Shown here piece after piece: positions 56,985-64,000 of a DNA stretch of 64,000 nt; position 1 is the first letter of the stretch; the number at the start of each line of letters is the position of its first letter. Made by a program: the position numbers and the translations under genes. This DNA comes from Halobaculum roseum. Its GTDB lineage: Archaea > Halobacteriota > Halobacteria > Halobacteriales > Haloferacaceae. The notes below the pieces were generated by a model. It did no database searches and had not been told where the DNA came from. It was given only the letters and a program-made list of their open reading frames with translations. The DNA is taken from contig NZ_CP082286.1 in the NCBI RefSeq assembly GCF_019880245.1, positions 2,870,521 to 2,934,520 on the forward strand, written 5' to 3'.

Positions 56985-58229
56985 TTACTCGGCGGTCGCG
57001 CCCTCGGTCTCGAGATCGTCGACGGAGAAGCCTTCGGTCATGAGGAGGTCCGTCTGGCCGCTCACGTCGACCTGCTCGCGCATGAGCTGCTTGTACGCCG
57101 ACTGGGGCGCGAGGTTGCCGATGAGGACCCCGCCGACGATCTTGCCGTCCTTCAGCGCGAGGCGGCGCCACTCGTCGTCGCCGAACGAGCGCATGACCTC
57201 GTCGTCGCCGAGCGTGGGGTGACCGAAGGAGAGGAACGGGAAGTCGAAGTGCGTGATGGAGTACGAGGAGACCCAGCGGAACTCCGCGGACTCGTACTCG
57301 AGCATGTTCTTCGCGGCGATGGTGCCCTGCTCCTTCGCGCTGCCCCACGCGCCGTTTTGCGCCCGTTCGCCGAGGATCACGTCGTGGAAGCGGGTGATGT
57401 CGCCGGCAGCGAACACGTCCTCGTCGTTCGTCCGCATGTACTGGTCGACGACGATGCCGTCGTCCGTCTCGATGGGCGTGTCCTCGACGAGTTCGGTGTT
57501 GAGGTTCAGCCCGATGGCGACGCCCGCGAAGTCTGCGTCGAAGCGCTCGCCGTTGGGGTCGACCGCGGCGGCGACGTGGCCGTCGTCGTCCGTCTCGAAG
57601 TGTTCGACGCCGGACTGGAAGACGGGCTCGACGCCGCGCTCGCGCATCGCCTCGTGCATGATCTCGGCGCCCTCCTCGTTGAGCGCGTAGCGCCACCAGG
57701 AGTCCCCGCGCATGAGGTACTTGCCCTCGACGCCCTGGGCGCCGCAGATGGCGGCCAGGTCGATGCCGAGCAGGCCCGCGCCGACGATGACGGCGTCCTC
57801 GGCGTCCTCGGCGGACTCGCGGATCCGACGGGCGTCCTGGAACGTCCAGAAGTGGTGGACGCCGTCGGCGTCGCTCCCCTCGACGGGGAGCTGTTGGGGG
57901 GTGCCGCCGACCGCGAGAAGTAGCTTGTCGTACTCCAACACGTCGCCCTCGTGGGTCTCGACCTCGTGGGCGTCGGTGCGGATGTCGGTGACGAGGGTGT
58001 TCAACGCGAGGTCGATGTCGCGCTCCTCGTACCACCCCTCCTCGTGGATGGAGATGGGCGCCTCGGGAAGCTTCCCCTTGGCGAACTCCTTGATGAGGAT
58101 GCGATTGTAGAGGGCCTCCCCCTCGTCTGTGATCACGGTAATGTCGGCGTCGGGTGCCTCCTCCCGGAGGGTCTCGGCGGCGGAACTGCCGGCGATCCCG
58201 TCACCGATGATGACGAACGACTCGCTCAT
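56985..58229 (-). CDS. NAD(P)/FAD-dependent oxidoreductase (rubredoxin/nitrite reductase-like), 414 aa
   Basis: FAD motif VIIGDGIAGSSAAETL at the N-terminus, second dinucleotide motif VIVGAGLLGIDLAAI near residue 145, and VFAAGDITRF (FAD C-terminal motif). FWTFQDARRIRE precedes the NAD domain. No redox-active CxxC pair is seen, so not a thioredoxin-reductase type. A leaderless promoter (CATTAACC on the minus strand at 58249-58256) supports ATG 58229. Likely transfers electrons from NAD(P)H to an iron-sulfur or rubredoxin-like partner not found nearby. Confidence 0.9.
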   Translation of the reverse strand: MSESFVIIGDGIAGSSAAETLREEAPDADITVITDEGEALYNRILIKEFAKGKLPEAPISIHEEGWYEERDIDLALNTLVTDIRTDAHEVETHEGDVLEYDKLLLAVGGTPQQLPVEGSDADGVHHFWTFQDARRIRESAEDAEDAVIVGAGLLGIDLAAICGAQGVEGKYLMRGDSWWRYALNEEGAEIMHEAMRERGVEPVFQSGVEHFETDDDGHVAAAVDPNGERFDADFAGVAIGLNLNTELVEDTPIETDDGIVVDQYMRTNDEDVFAAGDITRFHDVILGERAQNGAWGSAKEQGTIAAKNMLEYESAEFRWVSSYSITHFDFPFLSFGHPTLGDDEVMRSFGDDEWRRLALKDGKIVGGVLIGNLAPQSAYKQLMREQVDVSGQTDLLMTEGFSVDDLETEGATAE

Positions 58230-58248
58230 ACCGGCGATTCGGATTCGG

Positions 58249-58256
58249 GGTTAATG
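58249..58256 (-). promoter_or_regulatory. TATA-like element of the FAD oxidoreductase
   Basis: CATTAACC on the minus strand, centred about 24 nt before ATG 58229. Confidence 0.4.
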
Positions 58257-58297
58257 TGGGTTGCTATCGACGTGAGGATTCACGAGGGTACGTACCA

Positions 58298-58342
58298 GGG
58301 GAATTCACCCGATCCTCTAGGGGGGTTCACCAGACCCTCTAG
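58298..58342. repeat. Two 22-23 bp imperfect direct repeats in a divergent promoter
   Basis: Copy 1 at 58298-58320 and copy 2 at 58321-58342 both have the form GGGG..TTCACC..A..CTCTAG and are immediately adjacent. They sit between two divergent genes and look like operator half-sites. Confidence 0.6.
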
Positions 58343-58432
58343 GAGTAGAAGGGACTTCCCGGCCGACGGGGATGGTGACCCGCGATGCCGGTTCGCCGCA
58401 CATTCAAGAGTACTCGATCCCAACGATGGAGC

Positions 58433-59071
58433 ATGAAGCTCCGGCAGAACGTCCGCCACTGGGCCGCGAAACGCGCGCTCACCACGCCGGTCGTCGGCGG
58501 CTACGTCAACGACAAGCTCGTCGGCATGCACACGGACATCTTCCTGAACAAGGCCGACGAGGACCGTCGCGAGGAGCGTCGCGACCACCTCGACGACTTC
58601 TTCGACGCGACGATGGACACCTACGTCGCCGCGCTGGACGCCGGCTACCCCGAGGCGGAGGCACGCGAGATCACCCACGTGCAGGCCAACTTCGACTTCT
58701 TCAATCACGGCTGGGCGGAGATGATGGAGATCCCCAGCGACGAACTGGAGGAGCACTACCGCCGCTACGAGGAGTTCTTCGAGCGTTACGACATCACCAT
58801 CGACGACCCGCTGGGCGAGTTCCGCCCCGCCGACGGCGTCGCCGACCCCCCTGCAACTCCGGAGCGGATGGCCAAGGGGGAGTTCGAGAACGCCGTCGCC
58901 GGCTTCGCCGACGACGCGTACGTCGAGGACGCCGACGGCGAACTCCACGTCGGGGGCACCGACGAGCCCGAGGAGGTCGACGTGAGCGCCGCTCCGGGAG
59001 TCGACGGAGACGAAATCGACGGGTCCGATCTCGACGACGACGATGCCGACGACGAGGCGAAGGCGGACTGA
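58433..59071 (+). CDS. Conserved haloarchaeal protein (DUF6149-like), 212 aa
   Basis: ATG 58433 (MKLRQNVRHWAAKRAL). Helical: VNDKLVGMHTDIFLNKADE, DDFFDATMDTYVAALDAGY, AREITHVQANFDFFNHGWAEMM, HYRRYEEFFERY. The last 60 residues are acidic and disordered. No cysteines. Function unknown; the family number is from memory. Confidence 0.82.
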   Translation: MKLRQNVRHWAAKRALTTPVVGGYVNDKLVGMHTDIFLNKADEDRREERRDHLDDFFDATMDTYVAALDAGYPEAEAREITHVQANFDFFNHGWAEMMEIPSDELEEHYRRYEEFFERYDITIDDPLGEFRPADGVADPPATPERMAKGEFENAVAGFADDAYVEDADGELHVGGTDEPEEVDVSAAPGVDGDEIDGSDLDDDDADDEAKAD

Positions 59072-59079
59072 GCGACGAC

Positions 59080-59421
59080 CTACTCCTGCCAGTCGGGGTT
59101 CGGCCGCGGCGGGCTGAAGACGTCGATCCCCTCGACGCGCTCGTCGCCCCTGTTCTCGGCGCCGTGAACCTCCTCGCCCGCGAGGACGTACGAGTCGCCC
59201 GCCTCGCAGACGACCTCCTCGCCGTCTGCCAGGACGAACGTCAGGGCACCTGCGGTGATGAATCCCGCCTGCTCGTGGTGGTGGCTGTGCGACGGCACCT
59301 CCGCGCCCGGCTCGATCGAGAAGTGCTGGACGCTCATGTTCTCGCCCGCCGCGAGTTGCGCGAGGTGGACGCCGTCGACCGCCTCCGTGTCGCCGCTCGG
59401 GTCGTGGGGTACGTGGTCCAT
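59080..59421 (-). CDS. Single-domain cupin protein, 113 aa
   Basis: ATG 59421 (MDHVPHDPSGDTEAVDG). Cupin motif 1 SHSHHHEQAGFITAGALTF (three His and Glu for the metal) and motif 2 GDSYVLAGEEVHGAENRG. Convergent with the DUF6149-like gene (8 nt). Metal-binding small-molecule protein; substrate unknown. Confidence 0.9.
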   Translation of the reverse strand: MDHVPHDPSGDTEAVDGVHLAQLAAGENMSVQHFSIEPGAEVPSHSHHHEQAGFITAGALTFVLADGEEVVCEAGDSYVLAGEEVHGAENRGDERVEGIDVFSPPRPNPDWQE

Positions 59422-59526
59422 ACAGTGGTCGGCGACGGCGCACCTCTTAGTTCCGCCGCCGCAGGGGGCGCGACCGCCCCGCCGACGGTGACAAGGTTCA
59501 ATTCCGATGACGGGCAACCCATCGGT

Positions 59527-60051
59527 ATGTACGCGGTCGTCGGCTGTCGCTCCTGTGGCACCTACTGGCTCGTCTCGGACCCGGACGCTCAAGACTCGGC
59601 GACGTGCCCGCGTTGCGACACGCGACACCCGACAGACCGGCTCAAGCGTTTCTACGAGTCCGAGAACCGCGCGGCCGCCGCGCAGGCGCGGGCGAAGCTG
59701 CTCGCCGACAAGCGCGGGCAGTCGGGGGCGTTCGAGCGCGCCGGATCGGTCGCCGAGCTGGAACGCGAACTGGAGGGGTTCGAGGGCGCCGTCGACGACC
59801 GCGAGTACCTGGCGCGGTCCGGGCTGGACCCCGACGAGGTCGAGTCCGCCGGCAGCGACGACGCCGGCGGGTCGCGCTCGCGCGACGAGATCGTCCGCGA
59901 CGCCATCCGCGAGGGCGACGCGACCGAGGAGGCCGTCGTCGCGTACGCGACCGACCGCGGCGTCCCCGCCGAGGCCGCCCGCGACATCCTCGACCGGCTG
60001 GCGCGCCGCGGCGAGGCGACCGAGTCGGGCGGCGAGTATCGACTCCTGTAA
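59527..60051 (+). CDS. Zinc-ribbon haloarchaeal protein (DUF5817-like), 174 aa
   Basis: ATG 59527. The N-terminal ribbon is VVGCRSCGTYWLV and ATCPRCDTRH (two CxxC pairs). A coiled helix follows (NRAAAAQARAKLLADKRG) and a C-terminal winged-helix-like part (SRDEIVRDAIREG, EAARDILDRLARRGEATESG). DNA- or RNA-binding likely. Family name from memory. Confidence 0.85.
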   Translation: MYAVVGCRSCGTYWLVSDPDAQDSATCPRCDTRHPTDRLKRFYESENRAAAAQARAKLLADKRGQSGAFERAGSVAELERELEGFEGAVDDREYLARSGLDPDEVESAGSDDAGGSRSRDEIVRDAIREGDATEEAVVAYATDRGVPAEAARDILDRLARRGEATESGGEYRLL

Positions 60052-60064
60052 CCGCGACGGAGCG

Positions 60065-60070
60065 TTTATA
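60065..60070 (+). promoter_or_regulatory. TATA box for the 60094 membrane protein
   Basis: TTTATA centred 27 nt before ATG 60094, a textbook spacing for a leaderless transcript. Confidence 0.6.
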
Positions 60071-60093
60071 CGGGATCGCGGACCAGTCCGAGC

Positions 60094-60489
60094 ATGTCGA
60101 TCACCGCGGGGGAGGCGCTCGCCGGCGTCGCGACCGCGGCCGCGGCGGCGGAGACGTTCCACGCCACGCTCGCCTGGCCCCTCCAGGCCGGAGCTACGGC
60201 GGCCGACGCGCCCCCGTATGCCGGCCTCCTGTTCCTCGCGACGTTCGTCTCGCTGCTGGGCGTCTTCCTGACGATGCACGGCGCGGCGGCGTACGCGCTG
60301 CTCGTGTGGGAGGTGACGACCGGGATCGCGGCGTGGGTGTACGTCCACCCCGCAGTCGGCGGGTTCTTGATCGCGGCGGCCGCGGTTCAGACGCCGATGG
60401 CGGCGCACCTGTGGGGCGACCCGCTGCAGGTCCGGCGGCGGACGGTGTGGGCGATCCGGGCGCTCGCGACCCACCTCGACGAGCGGTAG
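60094..60489 (+). CDS. Membrane protein, 131 aa
   Basis: Four hydrophobic helices (about 5-30, 42-60, 66-84, 88-106: AGLLFLATFVSLLGVFLTM and others). No catalytic motif. Leaderless promoter. Convergent with hmgA. Function unknown. Confidence 0.75.
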   Translation: MSITAGEALAGVATAAAAAETFHATLAWPLQAGATAADAPPYAGLLFLATFVSLLGVFLTMHGAAAYALLVWEVTTGIAAWVYVHPAVGGFLIAAAAVQTPMAAHLWGDPLQVRRRTVWAIRALATHLDER

Positions 60490-60550
60490 CGACCCTCCTG
60501 CGCCGGCGGTAGAGCCGGGGCCGGAAGAACGGTTCTCGTCGCCGTCGCGT

Positions 60551-61771
60551 CTATCGGCCGAGACTCGCGTGCGCCGACGAGAGGTTTCGCGAGGCGAGCG
60601 CCGACAGCAGCGAGAGTTCGCCCGCCAGGGCCGCGACCGCGACGGCCTCCGCGAGCGCGTCGGCGTTGCTGCCGGCGGGATCGCCGCCGCCGGCGATGCC
60701 GAGCACGTCCAGCGCCTCCGACTGCGTGGGGAGCTTGGTGCCGCCGCCGACCGTCCCGACCTCCAGCGACGCGATGGTGACGCTGACGTACAGGTCACCG
60801 TCCCCGTCGACCTCGGCGGTCGTGATGGCGTTGGCGCCCTCGACGACCTGCGCGGCGTCCTGCCCGGTCGCGAGGAACATCGCCGCAACCGAGTTGGCGA
60901 CGTGGGCGTTGAACCCGAGGCTGCCCGCCTTCGCGGAGCCCACGAGGTTCTTGCGGGTGTTCACCTCCGCGACCGCCTCGGGGGTCGTCTTCAGCGTCTC
61001 CCGGACGGTCTCGCGGGGGATCGTCACGTCGGCGGCGACCGTCCGCCCGCGTCCCTCGACGGCGTTGATCGCGGCGGGCTTCTTGTCGGTGCAGAGGTTC
61101 CCCGACAGCGCCACGAGCGAGGCGCTCGTCTCCGATTCGATCACGTCGCAGGCCTCCTCGGTCGCGATGGTCGCCATGTTCATCCCCATCGCGTCCTTCG
61201 TGTCGTACGCGAAGCGCACGAAGACGGTGTTGCCGACGACGTACGGCGTCGCCTCCTTCAACTCGCCGTGGCTCGTCGTCGACTCGGCGGCCTCCCGCAG
61301 CGCCTCGGTGTTGTCGCGCACCCACGAGGAGAGCGCCTCGGCCTCGGCCACGTCGGCGACGCGGAAGGCGGGCGCGCGGGTCATTCGGTTCTTCAGGACG
61401 CGGGCGCCGGCGCCGCCGGCGGTGTTCAGCGCGGCACAGCCGCGGTTCACCGACGCGAGCAGCGCGCCCTCGGTCGTCGCCATCGGGAGGTAGTGCTCGC
61501 CGGAGATGGCGCCGCCGTCGATCGCGACGGGGCCGACGACGCCAAGCGGGATCTGGATCGCACCGAGCATGTTCTCGATGTTCGCGTCGGCGGCCTCGGC
61601 GGGGAAGCCGTAGTCGCCGCTGGTGGAGAGATCGGCGCCGGAGTGGTCCTCGACGAGCAGCCGTCGCGCCGCCGCGGCGGTGTCGGCGTCGGCGTGCTCC
61701 TCCAGTTCGTACAGCCGGAGGTCGCCGTCGCGCACGCGCTCGGCGAGTTCCTCGGCGTCCGTGTCGGTCAT
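60551..61771 (-). CDS. hmgA: 3-hydroxy-3-methylglutaryl-CoA reductase, class I
   Basis: 406 aa. Signatures are ENMLGAIQIPLGVVGP (substrate), TKDAMGMNMATIATE and LEVGTVGGGTKLPTQ; the C-terminal catalytic His region is LLSALASRNLSSAHASLGR. It reduces HMG-CoA with NADPH to mevalonate, the committed step to archaeal isoprenoid lipids and dolichol. A CTTAG element about 26 nt before ATG 61771 is a possible TATA box. Confidence 0.97.
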   Translation of the reverse strand: MTDTDAEELAERVRDGDLRLYELEEHADADTAAAARRLLVEDHSGADLSTSGDYGFPAEAADANIENMLGAIQIPLGVVGPVAIDGGAISGEHYLPMATTEGALLASVNRGCAALNTAGGAGARVLKNRMTRAPAFRVADVAEAEALSSWVRDNTEALREAAESTTSHGELKEATPYVVGNTVFVRFAYDTKDAMGMNMATIATEEACDVIESETSASLVALSGNLCTDKKPAAINAVEGRGRTVAADVTIPRETVRETLKTTPEAVAEVNTRKNLVGSAKAGSLGFNAHVANSVAAMFLATGQDAAQVVEGANAITTAEVDGDGDLYVSVTIASLEVGTVGGGTKLPTQSEALDVLGIAGGGDPAGSNADALAEAVAVAALAGELSLLSALASRNLSSAHASLGR

Positions 61772-62087
61772 GGATCGGTGTGGTCGGGGGTGTCGCTAAG
61801 TCGTGTCGATTCTGGCGATCACTCGGTTGTGGGAGCGGTGGCGCGACAGCGACGTTCGGTTCCGCTATCGCGGAGTCGCAGTTCCCCGAAAGCCCCACCC
61901 GTGGTTCGGACGGGCCGAGCGTCGAACTCGTTCGTTGGGTGTGCACGTACCGCGGTCGGCGCGCGCCGGCCGGCCTCTGTGCCGGCCGGACGCGTGCGAG
62001 GGATGAGTGACCGAGCGGAGCGAGGGAGCGAATCGGCTGGGGAGGACGTGGTCGCGGTTCGGTTGCGGTGGGCGAGACTGAAAGGGG

Positions 62088-62173
62088 CCGGTTCGCTCGT
62101 GAGCCGAGGCGACGCAAGCACCGGAGGCCGAAGGCCGAGGAGCACAGCGAGACGCAGGCCACGAGCGAACCGG
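62088..62173. repeat. 14-bp perfect inverted repeat with 58-nt spacer
   Basis: CCGGTTCGCTCGTG at 62088-62101 and its exact complement CACGAGCGAACCGG at 62160-62173. The spacer is rich in GGCCGA repeats. The RNA would form a long hairpin. Confidence 0.75.
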
Positions 62174-62180
62174 GGGCTTT

Positions 62181-62384
62181 CGCGGTCGTCGTGTTCGCGG
62201 TCGTCGTGTTCGCGGTCGTCGTGTTCGCGGTCGTCGTGTTCGCGGTCGTCGTGTTCGCGGTCGTCGTGTTCGCGGTCGTCGTGTTCGCGGTCGTCGTGTT
62301 CGCGGTCGTCGTGTTCGCGGTCGTCGTGTTCGCGGTCGTCGTGTTCGCGGTCGTCGTGTTCGCGGTCGTCGTGTTCGCGGTCGT
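62181..62384. repeat. 15-bp tandem array, 13.6 copies
   Basis: The unit CGCGGTCGTCGTGTT repeats without a mismatch from 62181 to 62375 (13 copies) and ends with a partial copy at 62376-62384. It is a minisatellite-like tract in non-coding DNA; such perfect repeats imply recent expansion. Confidence 0.95.
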
Positions 62385-62467
62385 TCCGACTCCCCACAAA
62401 CCAACAAGCCAACCGAGATCCGATCGTTCCCGAACCGTTACCACCCCGCCGACCACACCCCAGATCG

Positions 62468-64000
62468 ATGACCGAACCCGCCGACCTCGTCGTCACGAAC
62501 GCCGAGGTACACACGCTCGCCGACCCCGACGAGACGCACGAAGCGTTCGCCGTCCGCGACGGCCGCGTCGTCCGCCTCGGCTCCACCTACGACGTGGAGT
62601 TCCTCGCCGGCGCCGACACGACCACGATCGACGCCGGGGGGCGCGTCGCGATCCCGGGGCTGATCGACGCGCACACGCACCTCCTCAACGCCGGACGAAC
62701 GCTCGTCCACGCCGACCTCTCGGCGGCCGACTCCCCCGACGAGGCCGTCGAGTTGCTCCGCGAGCGCGCCGCCGAGGTCGACACAGACGCCGGCGAGTGG
62801 GTGCTCGGTTTCGGCTACGACGAGTCGACGTGGGACGAGTCGCGCCCGCTAACGCGCCAGGATCTCCACGCAGTCTCCGAGACGACGCCCGTCGTCGCCG
62901 TCCGCGAGGACATGCACGTCGCGAGCGTCAACGACCCGGTGTTCGAGCGCCTCCGCGACGAGATGCCCGACGACGACGTGCGAACGGAGGGCGGCGATCC
63001 GACCGGCGTGATCGTCGAGGAGGCCGTCGACCCCGTCTACGAGGCGATCGAACCCGACGCCGCCGAGGCCGAGGAGCTGATCCGGGCCGTCCAGTCGACC
63101 GCCAACGAGCGCGGCGTCACCGCGGTCCACGACATGGTCAGGCAGTCGAGGGCGCCGGAGGTGTACCGCGACCTGGACCTCGCGGACGAGCTCACCCTCC
63201 GTGTTCGGATCAACTACTGGGCCGACCACCTCGACTCGCTGATCGACGCCGGGCTCCGCACGAACCACGGCAGCGACATGGTGCAGACCGGCGCGGTGAA
63301 GTCCTACACCGACGGCACGTTCGGCGGTCGAACCGCGAAGCTCCACGAACCGTACGCAGACGATCCCGAGGAGACGGGGACGTGGGTGCTCGACCCAGAC
63401 GGGATCCGCGACCTCGTCGCCCGCGCCGACGACCACGGCTTCCAGGTGACGCTGCACGCTATCGGCGACGCAGCGGTCGACGCGGTGCTCGACGCCTACG
63501 AGGACACCGACGACCCGGGCGACTCCCGCCACCGGATCGAGCACTCGGAACTCGCGAGCGACGAGGCGATCGAACGGATGGCCGACCTGGGCGTCGTCGC
63601 GTCGATGCAGCCCAACTTCCACAAGTGGGGCTTCGAGGGCGGGCTGTACGACGACCGCCTCGGCGACCGGCGAACCGACGCGAACCGCCTGCCGGCCTAC
63701 CTCGACGCCGGCGCGCCGCTGGCGTTCGGCAGCGACTGCATGCCGCTGGACCCCCTCCTCGGGGTTCACTACGCGGTCAACGCCCCCAGCGAGGGCCAGT
63801 CGCTCGGCGTCACCGAGGCGCTTCGGGCGTATACCGGCGGCGCGGCCTATGCCGGCTTCGACGAGGACCGACTCGGGACACTGGAACCGGGCAAGCGAGC
63901 CGACTTCGTCCTGCTCGACGACTCCCCCTGGGAGCAGTCCGACCGGATCGACGAGGTCGAGGCGGCGCTGACGGCCGTCGACGGCCACGTGGTGTACGAC
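62468..64000 (+). CDS. Amidohydrolase (YtcJ/imidazolonepropionase-like), 3' end off the window
   Basis: ATG 62468; 511 codons are present and the stop lies beyond the edge. IPGLIDAHTHLLNAG carries the metal HxH. FQVTLHAIGDAAVDAVLDAY (metal His), EHSELASDEAIERMADLGV and AFGSDCMPLDPLLGVHYAV (metal Asp) follow the YtcJ layout. GVTEALRAYTGGAAYAGFDE and LEPGKRADFVLLD end the barrel. Metal-dependent hydrolase of a C-N or C-O bond; substrate unknown. Nearly complete, since family members end shortly after this point. Confidence 0.9.
   Translation, partial: MTEPADLVVTNAEVHTLADPDETHEAFAVRDGRVVRLGSTYDVEFLAGADTTTIDAGGRVAIPGLIDAHTHLLNAGRTLVHADLSAADSPDEAVELLRERAAEVDTDAGEWVLGFGYDESTWDESRPLTRQDLHAVSETTPVVAVREDMHVASVNDPVFERLRDEMPDDDVRTEGGDPTGVIVEEAVDPVYEAIEPDAAEAEELIRAVQSTANERGVTAVHDMVRQSRAPEVYRDLDLADELTLRVRINYWADHLDSLIDAGLRTNHGSDMVQTGAVKSYTDGTFGGRTAKLHEPYADDPEETGTWVLDPDGIRDLVARADDHGFQVTLHAIGDAAVDAVLDAYEDTDDPGDSRHRIEHSELASDEAIERMADLGVVASMQPNFHKWGFEGGLYDDRLGDRRTDANRLPAYLDAGAPLAFGSDCMPLDPLLGVHYAVNAPSEGQSLGVTEALRAYTGGAAYAGFDEDRLGTLEPGKRADFVLLDDSPWEQSDRIDEVEAALTAVDGHVVYD

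Larger units (their letters stand above)
61772..62467. other. Long intergenic region with repeats
   Basis: 696 nt between divergent hmgA and the amidohydrolase. It holds a 14-bp inverted repeat (62088-62173), low-complexity GAGCG/GGCCG-rich DNA and a 15-bp tandem array. The open frames that cross it are repetitive (for example repeated TTAN or REHDD) and are not genes. Confidence 0.7.

Noticed and set aside
62181-62384. Tandem array as CRISPR
   Set aside because: Units are directly adjacent with no spacers and no cas genes nearby.
60795-62456. Minus-strand frame with repeated TTAN units
   Set aside because: Produced by the 15-bp tandem array; not a protein-coding gene.

Overview
The window is haloarchaeal chromosome. 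The evidence is high G+C, very acidic proteins, Tat-type (double-arginine) and lipobox secretion signals, many genes with a TATA box about 26 nt before the start codon (leaderless transcripts), archaeal-type enzymes (AglB, MptA, TrmB regulators, class I HMG-CoA reductase), a tRNA without encoded CCA, and many families known mainly from Halobacteria. A Halorubrum-like organism is a reasonable guess but is not proven by the sequence.

Positions 1-14,070 are a surface-glycan (protein N-glycosylation) island, and much of it is visibly lower in G+C than the rest. It starts with the N-terminal part of the oligosaccharyltransferase AglB (cut by the window edge). It also holds three GT4 glycosyltransferases, two Wzx/AglR-type flippases, a SAM methyltransferase and four alkaline-phosphatase-superfamily enzymes. 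The second flippase has an in-frame stop at codon 6.

Positions 14,190-25,175 hold the sugar-nucleotide supply and assembly genes. They are an SQD1-like UDP-sulfoquinovose synthase, two further NAD-dependent epimerases, a TrmB regulator, a hexosamine module (nucleotidyltransferase, GlmS, GlmU-type nucleotidyltransferase), a membrane GT2 and an AglJ-type GT2. Together with aglB the locus could build, decorate, flip and transfer a glycan that probably carries an acidic (sulfonated or phosphorylated) sugar.

Positions 25,176-29,515 contain a gene-poor stretch with a possible transposase remnant, then small conserved haloarchaeal genes (RHH protein, MBL-like, two-domain VOC, cupin with CxxC pairs).

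Positions 29,823-38,239 are a complete branched-chain amino-acid operon: leuA, ilvB, ilvN, ilvC, a 62-aa ORF, leuC, leuD, leuB, most of them overlapping by 4-8 nt. Two oddities stand out. The leuA reading frame has no usable start codon in frame with its catalytic core. A 31-codon upstream ORF with a V/L/I-rich tail precedes ilvB and ends inside a perfect hairpin.

Positions 38,360-64,000 are mixed housekeeping and accessory genes: a secreted halolysin-like protease, NYN-domain protein, UspA, a radical SAM protein with a variant cysteine motif, two Tat lipoproteins, PdxS, a DCC protein, homoserine kinase, an Eis-like acetyltransferase, tRNA-Ile(GAU), FxsA, a thioredoxin-like DUF255 protein, TrmB, MptA, an FAD oxidoreductase, HMG-CoA reductase, a 15-bp tandem array, and an amidohydrolase that runs off the right edge.
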